This document shows positions 49,925 to 58,848 of a stretch of DNA of 58,848 nucleotides, piece by piece. The notes beneath the pieces were generated by a model that did not search any database, had not been told where the DNA came from, and saw only the letters and a program-made list of their open reading frames with translations. The first letter of the stretch is position 1, and each line of letters starts with the position of its first letter. The translations under genes were made by a program, and so were the position numbers. This DNA is from Lachnospiraceae bacterium (lineage in GTDB: Bacteria; Bacillota; Clostridia; Lachnospirales; Lachnospiraceae): assembly GCA_009774175.1 (NCBI GenBank), contig VSNG01000024.1, forward strand, positions 1 to 58,848. The letters are read 5' to 3'.

Positions 49925-51718
49925 ATGAGGAGACGGTACATAAATTTTACAACCAGGCTCATGTCGGTATTGCTTGTGACAGCGTGTTTGTCCACGCTGC
50001 TTGCGGGCTGCGGACAAACCGCGGAAGCGGCGTTGGAGGAAGACGCCGACAGCGAAGCAGTTCCTGTCGAGGTGCAGACGCCAAAAACGGGGGAGCTTAC
50101 TCTGAAAAACGAGTTTGTGGGAACGGTGAGTCCGGAAGAATCTGTATATGTGGTGCCGCTGGTATCGGCGGAGGTGCTGAGCGCGGATATAAAAGTGGGC
50201 GATACTGTTACGGCGGGTCAGGAGTTATGTAAACTCGATCCGGAGGCGGCGGAGCTCCAGCTGGCCAGTGCGAAGGCCCAGTATAACAGCGCGGCGGCAG
50301 GTGTACAGGCGGCCGAGGTGGGATACGAGATCGCGCAGGCGCAATATGACAGCACAGTGGCGCAGCTCGACGTCCAGAATGAACAGACCCAGAGACAGAA
50401 GGATCTGACCATGTATCAGATGCAGATGCAGATTGACGGGATTCACGACGGCATTGACGATATTAACGACCAGATGGTGGAGCTGGAAGAGGATCGGGAG
50501 GATCTTAAGGATCAGAAGGACGATCTGAAAAAGGCGAGAAATCAGGCGGACGATTACGTGGATCTGGCGCAGGCGGATTATAATGCGGCAGACATAGCCT
50601 ATGGATATTCGGAGGCGCAGAGAAACTATCAGGCAGCAATTGCCCAGATGAACATGGTGGAAGGGGCAGAGTATTCCAGCGATACAGCCTATGATGAGGC
50701 AAAGAAAAAAGCGCAGGATGACTTGGATAAGGCAAAGCTGGCATTGGCAACAGCCGAAGCGAATATGAAGCCTCATCAGGCAAATTTGCAGGCGGCCCAG
50801 AGCGCGGCTTCCCAGATGGATTCCGCCTACGAGCAGGTCAAGGACGGCATCGACCAGATAGACGACGGAAAGGAGAAGCTGGAGGAAACCCTTTCCGACA
50901 CTTACAAAAGCCTGGGGCAGACGGAAACGGTGAAAAACCTGACGGAAGCGCAGCTTAACGTCAATACTCAGCCGGTACAGGAGGCAGGCAAAAGAACGGC
51001 GGCCTTGGGAATAGATTCCGCGGCAGCACAGGTAAACAGCGCAAGGGTTGGCGCGGCAGGAGCCAAGGTGGGAATTGACAGCGCAGAGTACCAGCTGGAT
51101 ATGTATACGCTGACGGCGCCCATTGACGGCGTGATTGAAGCGGTGAATGTGGAGGCGCACGATTATGCATCTCCCGGGAATCCGGCATTTGTCATTTCCA
51201 ATAAGGACACCATGACGGTTACTTTCGGTGTGAGCGAGGGAATCCGCGGCACTCTGAGAGTGGGCCAGAAGATAGAAGTAGATCGAAACGGCAAGGTATA
51301 CAGCGCGGCGATTACGGAGATCGGCAGTATGATTGATCAGACTACGGGACTTTTTATGATCAAGTCCTGCGTCAGCACGCCGGACGACAGTCTGCTTACA
51401 GGCAGCACTGTGACGGTGACGGCGGATACCTACAGCCGGAGCGGCGTTTTGTTAATTCCTTATGACGCGGTTTATTACGACGACAGCCAGTCCTATGTCT
51501 ATGTGGCGGAGGGCAGTACGGCCAGGCGCAGGGATATCGAGACGGATATTTTCGACGAGCAGACTATTACGGTTGTATCCGGTCTGACCACAGAAGATTT
51601 GCTGATTACAAGCTGGTCGGAAAATTTGCGTGACGGTGCGCAGGTAACGGTTCAGGAGACATCAGAATCTGAGGCGGACTCTGCTTCGGGAACCAAAGAG
51701 CAGGGAGGCGCGGAATGA
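49925..51718 (+). CDS. RND efflux adaptor lipoprotein (membrane fusion protein)
   Basis: A 597-residue HlyD/AcrA-type adaptor. Signal peptide and lipobox LLAGC (Cys at about 29). The lipoyl half-domain has VLSADIKVGDTVTAGQEL. A very long alpha-helical coiled-coil hairpin follows (about 110-360), then the second half LTAPIDGVIEAVNVEAHDYA and beta-barrel. The hairpin is longer than in most AcrA proteins, perhaps spanning the thick Gram-positive wall. The stop overlaps the pump gene start (ATGA). ATG 49925 follows GGAGGAGGG. Confidence 0.88.
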   Translation: MRRRYINFTTRLMSVLLVTACLSTLLAGCGQTAEAALEEDADSEAVPVEVQTPKTGELTLKNEFVGTVSPEESVYVVPLVSAEVLSADIKVGDTVTAGQELCKLDPEAAELQLASAKAQYNSAAAGVQAAEVGYEIAQAQYDSTVAQLDVQNEQTQRQKDLTMYQMQMQIDGIHDGIDDINDQMVELEEDREDLKDQKDDLKKARNQADDYVDLAQADYNAADIAYGYSEAQRNYQAAIAQMNMVEGAEYSSDTAYDEAKKKAQDDLDKAKLALATAEANMKPHQANLQAAQSAASQMDSAYEQVKDGIDQIDDGKEKLEETLSDTYKSLGQTETVKNLTEAQLNVNTQPVQEAGKRTAALGIDSAAAQVNSARVGAAGAKVGIDSAEYQLDMYTLTAPIDGVIEAVNVEAHDYASPGNPAFVISNKDTMTVTFGVSEGIRGTLRVGQKIEVDRNGKVYSAAITEIGSMIDQTTGLFMIKSCVSTPDDSLLTGSTVTVTADTYSRSGVLLIPYDAVYYDDSQSYVYVAEGSTARRRDIETDIFDEQTITVVSGLTTEDLLITSWSENLRDGAQVTVQETSESEADSASGTKEQGGAE

Positions 51719-54700
51719 ATTTGACAAAATTGGCAATGCGCCGGCCCGTGTCAACGGCGTTGATTGTTCTGGCCTTAGTGGTATTTGGATTATCCTCCGT
51801 TTTAAGCTTTCGTCTGGAGCTGACGCCGGATATGGAAATGCCCATGCTGCTTGTTTATACCATTTATCCGGGCGCCGATCCGGAGAGTGTGGAGGAGCTG
51901 GTCACCAAGGAGGTGGAGTCGGCGGGTGCGGAGCAGAGCGGCGTCACGACCTATACCTCTCAGTCGGCGGAAAATATGTCCATGGTTATGTTCCAGTATG
52001 AGTACGGAACGGATCTGGATGAAGCTTACATGGATTTGCAGACCGCACTGAATACGGTTAAGGCTACCATGCCGGAGGATGTGAACACGCCCGTTATCAT
52101 TGAGATGTCAATGGATCAGATGGAAACGATGGATGTTTCCGTGATGGCGGTGGGCGACAGCGATGTGCTCAGCTATGTCAATGACACGATGGTTCCGGAG
52201 CTGGAGAGCTTATCGGGCGTGGCGCAGGTGCAGGTGTCGGGCGGTAAGGAAAACTATATTAAAGTGGAATTAAACTCCCGCGCCATGAAGCAGTACGGCG
52301 TTACTATGAACAGCATTTCCCAGACGATTGGCGCTATGGATTTTACGGTGCCTGTGGGTAGCGTCAGTCAGGGAACGCAGGATATTGCCATTTCCAGTGC
52401 GGCGGATATTTCGGGCGTGGTACAGATTCAGAATATTCCGATAACTACGGCAAGAGGGCAGGTCATTCCTCTTTCGGAGCTGGCCACTGTGACGGAAAGT
52501 CAGGTAGAAGATTCCGGGGTCAGCCGTACCAACGGGCAGGAGGATATCACCATTGCCATCACAAAGAAAAAGAGCTATGGCACGGTGGATGTGACCAGAT
52601 CAGTGGTGAAGCTGTTAGACAGGCTGCAGGCTTCCAATGACACGGTGAAGATCGACGTGATCTACAATGCAAGCGATGCGATCATATCCTCACTGACATC
52701 AGTGGGAGAGACTTTGATATTGGGTGTTATTTTATCCATGCTGGTGCTGTTTATCTTTTTCGGCGATCTGCGGGCCAGTCTGATCGTGGGAAGCTCCATG
52801 CCGATCTCACTGTTTGCGACCATGATCGGTATGAATATGCTTGGATTTACCTTTAACGTGGTGACCATGGGCGCCCTTGTCATTGCCATCGGTATGATGG
52901 TGGACAGCTCCATCGTCGTGCTGGAAAGCTGTTTCCGGCTTAAGGATAAGACTGGCGAGTACGATGATGCCGCGCTTAAGGGAACGGGCTATGTGACGGC
53001 TTCCATCATTGCGTCAACGATTACCACGGTAGTGGTGTATCTGCCCTTGAGTACCATGAAGGGACTGTCCGGGCAGATGTTTGCGCAGCTTGGCATGACA
53101 ATCATTATGGCCATGCTGACCTCGCTGATTGTGGCCATGACGATTATCCCGCTTCTGTTTCGTAAATTCAGGCCGCAGGAGAAGAAGGAGCTTCCTGTCA
53201 ATAAACTGCTTCGAAAGATTAACAGCGGCTATGATAAAATATTACATAAACTGCTGTATAAGAAGAAAACAGTTATGGTGATTGCCGTACTTCTTCTTGT
53301 GGGAGCTTTTATGCTGGTGAGCCATACGAACTCAGAGCTGATGCCTTCCATGGACGAGGGAGCCTTTACCATCAGCGCCACTTTTCGCGCCGGCACAAAG
53401 CCGGAGACGGTGGAGGAAAAGACGCTGTTTCTGGAAGAGATGGTTGCGGCTGACGAGAACATTGACGAATACTCTTATTACGTTTCCTCCAGCTCGGCCA
53501 GCGTGAGGGCATACCTGAAGGATGACGCCGACATTTCCACCAATCAGGCGATTGAGAAATATTCCGAAGCGCTAAAGGATGTGACCGGCATGGATATCAG
53601 TATTCAGTCCAGCGGCGCGAGCATTACGGCGATGATGGGCGGCAGTATCGAGATTGACTTACAGGGAAGAGATCTGGATGATTTGAAAGAGGCTTCCAGA
53701 GAAGTGGAAGATATGCTTGCAAAAATTCCCGGTGTATTACAGGTGTCGTCCGATCTGGCTGACGCTTCCACACAGGTGGAGGTTGTGGTGGATCCCCTTA
53801 AGAGTATGGCGGTGGGACTGCCGCCCGTTCAGGTGGCAGGAGAGATGCGAAACACCTTAAGCGGTGTGGAGGCAGCGACTCTGACGCGGAACGGAGAAGA
53901 GTTTAAGGTTCGCCTTGAGTATCCGAAGGGCGAATATGAGAATATGAATGATCTGCTGAATCTCACACTGACAACCCCGGCCGGGACACAGGTTCCCCTG
54001 TCGGAGGTGGCGCAGATAGCGTATAAGGATGCGCCGATTACGTTGATCCGGGTGGATGGTATGTACCAGGTGGCAGTAACGGGAAATACTACGGAGGATG
54101 CGCGGTTTACCGCGCAGGATGCGGCGGAAAAAGCCATGGAACAGATGGTGCTTCCACGGGGCGTTACCCGAACGCAAAGCATGATGAACGATATGATGAT
54201 GGAGGAGTTCGAGGCGATTATTCAGGCAATCTTTACGGCTGTGTTCCTGATTTTTCTCGTAATGGCGATGCAGTTTGAGTCTCCCAGATTTTCAGCCATG
54301 GTCATGATGAGTATTCCCTTTGCGCTGATCGGTTCATTTGGGCTTCTCTTCATTACGGGCTCTACGCTCAGCATGGTTTCTCTGATGGGTGTGCTGATGC
54401 TGGTCGGTATCGTGGTGAACAACGGTATTCTCTATGTAGATACGGTCAATAAACTGCGGGAAGAAATGCCGTTAAACGACGCACTGGTACAAAGCGGGCA
54501 GATGCGTCTGCGGCCTATCCTCATGACCACATTGACAACGATTCTTTCCATGGTGCCCATGTCGCTTGGAATCGGGGACGGTTCCATCATGATGCAGGGA
54601 ATGGCGCTGATTATCATAGGCGGACTGGTTGCCTCTACTATACTGATACTGATTTTGCTGCCAACCTTCTACCTGATTATTGACAAGCGGAGCAGAAGAG

Positions 54701-54762
54701 AGCACAGAGAGGCAAAGAGGATGAAAAGACTGGAAAAGAGAGAAAAAGCAGGGAAAGAATGA
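51715..54762 (+). CDS. RND-family multidrug efflux transporter
   Basis: A 1015-residue inner-membrane pump of the AcrB/HAE-1 type: a first helix at about 12-28, a large external domain, helices about 330-530 with GALVIAIGMMVDSSIVVLES (containing the family proton-relay type region), a second external domain, and a closing helix bundle with GVLMLVGIVVNNGILYVD. Start overlaps the adaptor stop. With the adaptor it expels hydrophobic or amphiphilic compounds using proton motive force. No outer-membrane factor is encoded, as expected for a single-membrane cell. Substrate and regulator are unknown. Confidence 0.93.
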   Translation: MNLTKLAMRRPVSTALIVLALVVFGLSSVLSFRLELTPDMEMPMLLVYTIYPGADPESVEELVTKEVESAGAEQSGVTTYTSQSAENMSMVMFQYEYGTDLDEAYMDLQTALNTVKATMPEDVNTPVIIEMSMDQMETMDVSVMAVGDSDVLSYVNDTMVPELESLSGVAQVQVSGGKENYIKVELNSRAMKQYGVTMNSISQTIGAMDFTVPVGSVSQGTQDIAISSAADISGVVQIQNIPITTARGQVIPLSELATVTESQVEDSGVSRTNGQEDITIAITKKKSYGTVDVTRSVVKLLDRLQASNDTVKIDVIYNASDAIISSLTSVGETLILGVILSMLVLFIFFGDLRASLIVGSSMPISLFATMIGMNMLGFTFNVVTMGALVIAIGMMVDSSIVVLESCFRLKDKTGEYDDAALKGTGYVTASIIASTITTVVVYLPLSTMKGLSGQMFAQLGMTIIMAMLTSLIVAMTIIPLLFRKFRPQEKKELPVNKLLRKINSGYDKILHKLLYKKKTVMVIAVLLLVGAFMLVSHTNSELMPSMDEGAFTISATFRAGTKPETVEEKTLFLEEMVAADENIDEYSYYVSSSSASVRAYLKDDADISTNQAIEKYSEALKDVTGMDISIQSSGASITAMMGGSIEIDLQGRDLDDLKEASREVEDMLAKIPGVLQVSSDLADASTQVEVVVDPLKSMAVGLPPVQVAGEMRNTLSGVEAATLTRNGEEFKVRLEYPKGEYENMNDLLNLTLTTPAGTQVPLSEVAQIAYKDAPITLIRVDGMYQVAVTGNTTEDARFTAQDAAEKAMEQMVLPRGVTRTQSMMNDMMMEEFEAIIQAIFTAVFLIFLVMAMQFESPRFSAMVMMSIPFALIGSFGLLFITGSTLSMVSLMGVLMLVGIVVNNGILYVDTVNKLREEMPLNDALVQSGQMRLRPILMTTLTTILSMVPMSLGIGDGSIMMQGMALIIIGGLVASTILILILLPTFYLIIDKRSRREHREAKRMKRLEKREKAGKE

Positions 54763-54791
54763 TAAAGGTAAAATGACAGTTTCGATATACG

Positions 54792-54835
54792 AGACCGGCT
54801 TCGGATGGCTATCTGATCTGAAACCGGTCTTTTCC
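54792..54835 (+). terminator. Terminator between the RND pump and convergent cyclase gene
   Basis: AGACCGGCTTC (54792-54802) pairs with GAAACCGGTCT (54820-54830, one mismatch), followed by TTTCC. It overlaps the 3' end of the minus-strand gene. Confidence 0.6.
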
Positions 54836-56227
54836 TTTCCCCTTGGCTTCATAGAGCGCCTTGTCGGCATTCTGGTAGAGCAGTTCGTAGGTGTCGCTGT
54901 CTGCGGCCGGACTGACGCCGATGCTGACAGAGAGCTTTTGGTCAGGGTATTTGCCGTCAAAATTCTGGTGAACGATGGAAATAAATTTTTTGAGCATGCC
55001 TTCTGTTTCTTTTATGGCGATGTCCCGGCCTACAAACACGGCAAATTCATCGCCGCCCAGCCGGCCCGTAATGTCTTTATTTCGGTTGAAATAGTTCTCC
55101 AGAATGGAGGCAAATTCCCGCAGAACCTGATCGCCCACGGGATGACCCAGTTGGTCGTTTACCAGCTTGAAATTATCCATATCCAAAATCATAAAAATGC
55201 CCTGCCTAGGTCTGTCTGCAAGCGACAGACGCACGAGCTCTTCAAAGCCCTCCCGGTTGAAAAGTTTGGTCAGAGGATCCATTCTGGCTTTTGTGCGGAT
55301 TGAACTCATCTCTCTGGAGAAGTGCGAGGTCAGATAAAAGAGGAGCACGGAAGCAATGATGGCGATGATCAGCATCGGAAATTCTAACCGCCACAAATCT
55401 TTCAGAACTTCGTTTCGGTTCATACAGGTCACAAAGTACCAGTCCGTTTTCGGAATTGTGTTAATATTGACAAAATAGACGCTTTCATCACCGAGAATAT
55501 CGGTCTGGCCGATTTGTCCGGCATCCAGGAGTCTGCTCACGTTCTGATACAGAAGGGATTCGTTCCCTGCGGATAAAATCGTGCCTGTCAGAGCAGCGTC
55601 GGAGTCGGCCACGATGAGCCGGCTGTCCTTGGTGACAAAAAAAGCGTGTTCGATCTTATCGTATGTAATTTCATCTGCCAGCCGGGAAGCGTAGTCCAGA
55701 TAGACGTCCGTGGAGAGAACGGTTATCCCGGGAGAAGTGTTTAAAAGGCTGGTGACACTGACACATGTACCGCCTGTCATGGCATCCACATAGGGTTCGC
55801 CAAAGGCGGGCAGGGAATGCTTAAGACCCTCCTGATACCAGTCCCGCTGCGTCACAACAAAATCATCCTCAGGAACCCAGCCTGAGGCGTCAAAATAATT
55901 TCCGAGATCGTCTCCCATATACAGGCCGAAAGGATAAGCCTCGTGCGTATCCACACTGGTGTACATCAGCTCATGGACAGCCTCATTTTCAAGGCCGAGC
56001 CGTTCGATCATATCCTTATAGATGGTTACTTCATTCAGGACAGAGTCAGCCCACGCGTTGATTTTTTCCGTATAGGACTGGGATTCCAGAGCAAGCTTTT
56101 CACGGGACAGAGTCAGAATTTCCTGCCGCACAAGCATAAAGTAAATGATGATCATGATGAGAACGATAGGGACAATGGTTCCCACCAGCTTTATATTAGT
56201 CCAGATATAGTGACGTTTTGCCTTCAA
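54809..56227 (-). CDS. Diguanylate cyclase with extracytoplasmic Cache sensor
   Basis: A 472-residue protein: a membrane helix at about 15-35 (LVGTIVPIVLIMIIIYFMLV), a double-Cache-like external domain (about 45-275; WYQEGLKHSLPAFGEPYVDA is typical), a second helix at about 280-300, and a GGDEF domain with RLGGDEFAVFVG at about 389. RNKD five residues before GGDEF fits the RxxD inhibitory site, so product feedback is likely. I start at TTG 56225-56227 because GGGGAGG lies nine bases upstream; the open frame extends 16 codons further. It should make cyclic di-GMP in response to a small outside ligand. Confidence 0.88.
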   Translation of the reverse strand: MKAKRHYIWTNIKLVGTIVPIVLIMIIIYFMLVRQEILTLSREKLALESQSYTEKINAWADSVLNEVTIYKDMIERLGLENEAVHELMYTSVDTHEAYPFGLYMGDDLGNYFDASGWVPEDDFVVTQRDWYQEGLKHSLPAFGEPYVDAMTGGTCVSVTSLLNTSPGITVLSTDVYLDYASRLADEITYDKIEHAFFVTKDSRLIVADSDAALTGTILSAGNESLLYQNVSRLLDAGQIGQTDILGDESVYFVNINTIPKTDWYFVTCMNRNEVLKDLWRLEFPMLIIAIIASVLLFYLTSHFSREMSSIRTKARMDPLTKLFNREGFEELVRLSLADRPRQGIFMILDMDNFKLVNDQLGHPVGDQVLREFASILENYFNRNKDITGRLGGDEFAVFVGRDIAIKETEGMLKKFISIVHQNFDGKYPDQKLSVSIGVSPAADSDTYELLYQNADKALYEAKGKGKDRFQIR

Positions 56228-56360
56228 TGATAAAAACCTCCCCGAAAAGTGGTATGGTGTCGCGGTTTTTTGCAAAATGAATTACCATAATTTTATCATA
56301 AGCACATGGAAAGTCAAGGCGAGCCTCATATTGACAAACGGGAAGGGAGGTGTTAACGTT

Positions 56361-57869
56361 GTGAAAAACATCCTTATAAGAAATATGAGGCGAGATGCGG
56401 ACACTATGAAATATTCCATGAAAAGACAATTTGCCTTTATTTTTATCTCTCTGATAACGGGTACGCTGCTTTTATGTCTGATCCTGAATTCAACTCTGCT
56501 TGGCACTTATTACATTAATAAGAAGCAAAATGCGCTGGTAAGCGCATACTACAGCATTAATGAAGCGTCAAGCGCCGGGGATATCATATCGGAAGCGTAT
56601 GATATTGAACTGAAAAAAATCTGCGATAAGTATAATATTCAGGTGCTGGTGGCGGACGGGGAATCTGAGGCGGTAAAATATTCCATGAACGATCCGAAGA
56701 CAGTACTGAAACAGCTTTTTGACAATATTTTTCGCGGCGTGGATGAAGAGAGCCTCTTGCTTAATACTGACAATTATAAAATGCAGGTGGTCAGGGATTA
56801 CAAGACGCAGACTGAGTATATCGAAATGTGGGGGATACTGGATAACGGTTATCTATTCATACTGCGAAGCGCTCTGGAGGGTATTCGGGAGAGCGTATCC
56901 ATTTCCAATCACTTTTTGGCCTATGTGGGCCTGATAGCCATTTGCGTCAGCGCCCTTTTGGTGGTCTGGCTTTCGAACAGGGTGACCAAGCCGATCCTGG
57001 AGCTTGCAAATATTTCGGAGCGCATGAAGCATCTGGATTTTGAGGCCAAGTATGCAGGAAATGACAAGACGGAGATCGCCATACTGGGCAATAATATCAA
57101 CGAATTGTCGGAGGCGCTGGAGGAGACGATCTCTGAACTGCGCACAGCTAACAATGAACTTCTGAAGGATATAGAGACAAAAAATAAGATTGACGAGATG
57201 CGCAGGGAATTTCTTTCCAACGTGTCTCATGAGCTGAAGACGCCGATTGCGCTAATACAGGGTTATGCGGAAGGGTTGAAGGAAGGAATCAATGACGATG
57301 AGGAAAGCAGGGAATTTTACTGCGATGTGATTATGGACGAGGCGTCCAGAATGAACGCTCTTGTCAGAAATCTGCTGACCCTTAACAAATTGGAAGCGGG
57401 GAACGATATTGTAAATATGGAGCGCTTTGACGTAGCGGCTCTTGCGAAAAATTATATTGCTTCCGCGGATATCCTGATCAGACAAAAGGAGATATCCGTC
57501 CGCATGGAGGATTATGACCCGATTTATGTCTGGGGCGATGAGTTTCGGGTGGAGGAGGTATTTATGAATTATTTTACCAATGCCATCAACCATGCGCTGG
57601 GCGACAGGATTATAGATGTGAAGATGGTGAAGGACGGCGAAAGGGTGCGGATCTCGGTATTTAATACGGGAAATTCGATTCCCGAAGAATGCGTGGAGCA
57701 CCTGTGGGAGAAGTTCTATAAGGTGGATAAGGCGAGAAGCAGAGAATACGGCGGGAGCGGCATCGGCCTTTCCATCGTTAAGGCTGTCATGGAATCCATG
57801 AACCAGAGGTATGGCGTCATAAACTATGATAATGGCGTGGAATTCTGGTTTGAACTGGATATGGCTTAA
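56361..57869 (+). CDS. Membrane sensor histidine kinase (orphan)
   Basis: A 502-residue kinase with a membrane helix (FAFIFISLITGTLLLCLIL, about 24-42), an external sensor (about 45-195), a second helix (about 200-222), HAMP, HisKA with SNVSHELKTPIAL (His at about 290) and an HATPase with GGSGIGLSIVKAV near the end. GTG 56361 is preferred because AAGGGAGG stands ten bases upstream; the open frame begins earlier at 56277 without one. No response regulator gene flanks it, although kinases of this type normally follow one. It runs divergently from the Cache cyclase. Confidence 0.85.
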   Translation: MKNILIRNMRRDADTMKYSMKRQFAFIFISLITGTLLLCLILNSTLLGTYYINKKQNALVSAYYSINEASSAGDIISEAYDIELKKICDKYNIQVLVADGESEAVKYSMNDPKTVLKQLFDNIFRGVDEESLLLNTDNYKMQVVRDYKTQTEYIEMWGILDNGYLFILRSALEGIRESVSISNHFLAYVGLIAICVSALLVVWLSNRVTKPILELANISERMKHLDFEAKYAGNDKTEIAILGNNINELSEALEETISELRTANNELLKDIETKNKIDEMRREFLSNVSHELKTPIALIQGYAEGLKEGINDDEESREFYCDVIMDEASRMNALVRNLLTLNKLEAGNDIVNMERFDVAALAKNYIASADILIRQKEISVRMEDYDPIYVWGDEFRVEEVFMNYFTNAINHALGDRIIDVKMVKDGERVRISVFNTGNSIPEECVEHLWEKFYKVDKARSREYGGSGIGLSIVKAVMESMNQRYGVINYDNGVEFWFELDMA

Positions 57870-57887
57870 AACCTGTCAGGTTTTGGC

Positions 57888-57916
57888 TTGTAAGAATACA
57901 AATTGTAGAGTATAAT
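57888..57916 (+). promoter_or_regulatory. SigA promoter of the acidic-linker lipoprotein gene
   Basis: TTGTAA (57888-57893), a 17-base spacer and perfect TATAAT (57911-57916). A small hairpin (57868-57884) just before it could end the kinase transcript. Confidence 0.75.
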
Positions 57917-57968
57917 GTAGTAGTTGTAAAAGCTAACTAAACTATCTGAATGACAGGGAGATGCTGAC

Positions 57969-58703
57969 GTGAAAAAAGCAAAGGTGCTTCTGTGCGGCGT
58001 GGCGGCTGCGCTTCTGATGACAGGCTGCGGCGATATGCCCGATTTGACACAGGACGAGACAGAGTTAATATCGGAATATGCGGTGGGCGTGCTGTTAAAA
58101 TATGACACGGGACATGGCAGACGGCTGGTTGATACTTCGGGATATGAGGAACCTGTGGAAGAGGAGGAGCCTGCACCCGAAGAGCCTGCAGAAGATATGG
58201 AAGAAGAGTCTGCGCCGGAGACCCAGGAGCCTGTCGAAGTAGTGGATGTGAGTCAGGATGAGGAAGAGACACAGCCGGCTGTATCCTCAGTGGAGGAATA
58301 TTATGGCATTCCCAATATGATGATAAATTATACGGGATGCGAGATGGTCGATTCCTACCCCCAGGAGGAGGAAGGAGCAGTGCCGTTTTTCTCGCTGGAA
58401 GCATCGCCGGGAAAACAGCTCTTGATATTGAAGTTTAACGCGCAGAATTTGAGCGGAGAGGATCAGCAGTTAAATATGCTTGGATATGGCGCTACGTTTA
58501 GAATATCCGTCAACGGTGAGTCCAGCAGGGGCGCGCTGGCGACGATGCTTGTGAACGACATGCAGACCTACGACAGCTTAATACCTGCAAACTCCTCGGT
58601 GGAATTAGTCAGCATTGTGGAAGTGCCGCAGGGAACAAACGCGGGCAGTATTGATTTTATCCTTCGTGGAAACGGTGAGGACGGGACGCTTCATTTGCAG
58701 TAA
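57969..58703 (+). CDS. Lipoprotein with acidic linker and beta-rich C-terminal domain
   Basis: A 244-residue lipoprotein: hydrophobic signal and lipobox LLMTGC (Cys at 20), a Glu/Pro-rich low-complexity linker (about 60-105, EEPVEEEEPAPEEP), and a beta-strand-rich domain (about 130-244) with LLILKFNAQNLSGEDQQLN, like DUF4352/immunoglobulin-like extracytoplasmic domains. AGGGAG precedes GTG 57969. Likely anchored outside the membrane and exposed through the wall by the linker. Function unknown. Confidence 0.7.
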   Translation: MKKAKVLLCGVAAALLMTGCGDMPDLTQDETELISEYAVGVLLKYDTGHGRRLVDTSGYEEPVEEEEPAPEEPAEDMEEESAPETQEPVEVVDVSQDEEETQPAVSSVEEYYGIPNMMINYTGCEMVDSYPQEEEGAVPFFSLEASPGKQLLILKFNAQNLSGEDQQLNMLGYGATFRISVNGESSRGALATMLVNDMQTYDSLIPANSSVELVSIVEVPQGTNAGSIDFILRGNGEDGTLHLQ

Positions 58704-58780
58704 ACGGCGGGATTTTAAGCGCGAAAAAGCAGATTATCTGTAACAGATAAAAGAAATTTGTAAGAAATTTGAAAAACCCG

Positions 58781-58809
58781 TTGACATCCAATAATTCATC
58801 TGCTATTAT
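58781..58809 (+). promoter_or_regulatory. SigA promoter reading out of the window
   Basis: Perfect TTGACA (58781-58786), a 17-base spacer and TATTAT (58804-58809). The transcribed gene lies beyond the right edge. Confidence 0.75.
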
Positions 58810-58848
58810 ATGAAAGTCGCCTGAACGGAATACCTTTTCGGAAAGAGC

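Noticed and set aside
1..58848. CRISPR arrays, transposase genes and phage genes
   Set aside because: I found no regularly spaced direct repeats, no transposase or integrase other than XerD, and no phage structural genes. The repeats seen are short and dispersed.

Overview
The window looks like chromosomal DNA of an anaerobic, spore-lineage Firmicute, most likely a Lachnospiraceae/Clostridia species. The evidence is a nudF-spoIIM-xerD neighbourhood, a CIRCE-controlled groESL operon, a gap-pgk-tpiA block, a secG-rnr-smpB-ssrA block, AGGAGG-type ribosome sites, many SigA-like promoters with 17-base spacers, and lipoproteins throughout. Most of it has mid-range GC. The first ~1.2 kb is visibly AT-richer and carries a Fic protein, which suggests an accessory insertion. 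All calls come from reading sequence and translations; no database search was run.

Layout. 1-1260: a truncated DUF262-like fragment and a Fic AMPylase-type protein behind a promoter with a palindrome over the -10. 1400-5133: aminotransferase, Nudix hydrolase, SpoIIM, XerD. 5191-7191: a repeat element, then a self-contained MarR/MATE efflux operon with two operator copies. 7264-9812 (minus): DAHP synthase and a SpoVB-like flippase. 9813-12224: mnmA between decayed genes (a GLUG-type surface protein fragment and a serine beta-lactamase-family pseudogene). 12237-14794 (minus): a membrane diguanylate cyclase behind a histidinol-phosphatase. 15177-18471: the lower-glycolysis genes gap, pgk and tpiA. 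18642-20244: a GtrII-like membrane glycosyltransferase split by a G7 tract. 20284-24021: cobalamin riboswitch, BtuFCD-type ABC transporter and a divergent PduO-like protein. 24139-28207: an unusual C_GCAxxG_C_C/GGDEF/EAL fusion, a degenerate GGDEF protein and two decayed zinc-ribbon membrane proteins. 28286-30535: groESL.

30679-39949: relA/spoT, an MBL hydrolase, a TraX-like protein, a DUF2201/VWA protein with its MoxR-type AAA+ ATPase, a leucine-rich-repeat protein and a lipoprotein, closely spaced and co-directional. 40009-43569: secG, rnr, smpB and tmRNA, that is secretion plus ribosome rescue and RNA quality control. 43704-49761: chemoreceptor, unknown membrane protein, OmpR-type regulator and a large hybrid histidine kinase. 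49855-54762: an RND efflux pump with a lipoprotein adaptor. 54809-58703: a Cache-type diguanylate cyclase (minus), an orphan histidine kinase and an acidic-linker lipoprotein. A promoter at 58781-58809 reads out of the window.

Themes. Cyclic-di-GMP signalling is heavily represented: two apparently active cyclases, one phosphodiesterase fusion and one degenerate GGDEF protein. Small regulatory sites are well preserved. The most unusual single gene is the fusion of a cysteine-rich redox/metal-type domain to an EAL phosphodiesterase at 24139-25881. The DUF2201-MoxR-LRR cluster and the possibly phase-variable GtrII gene are the next most interesting.
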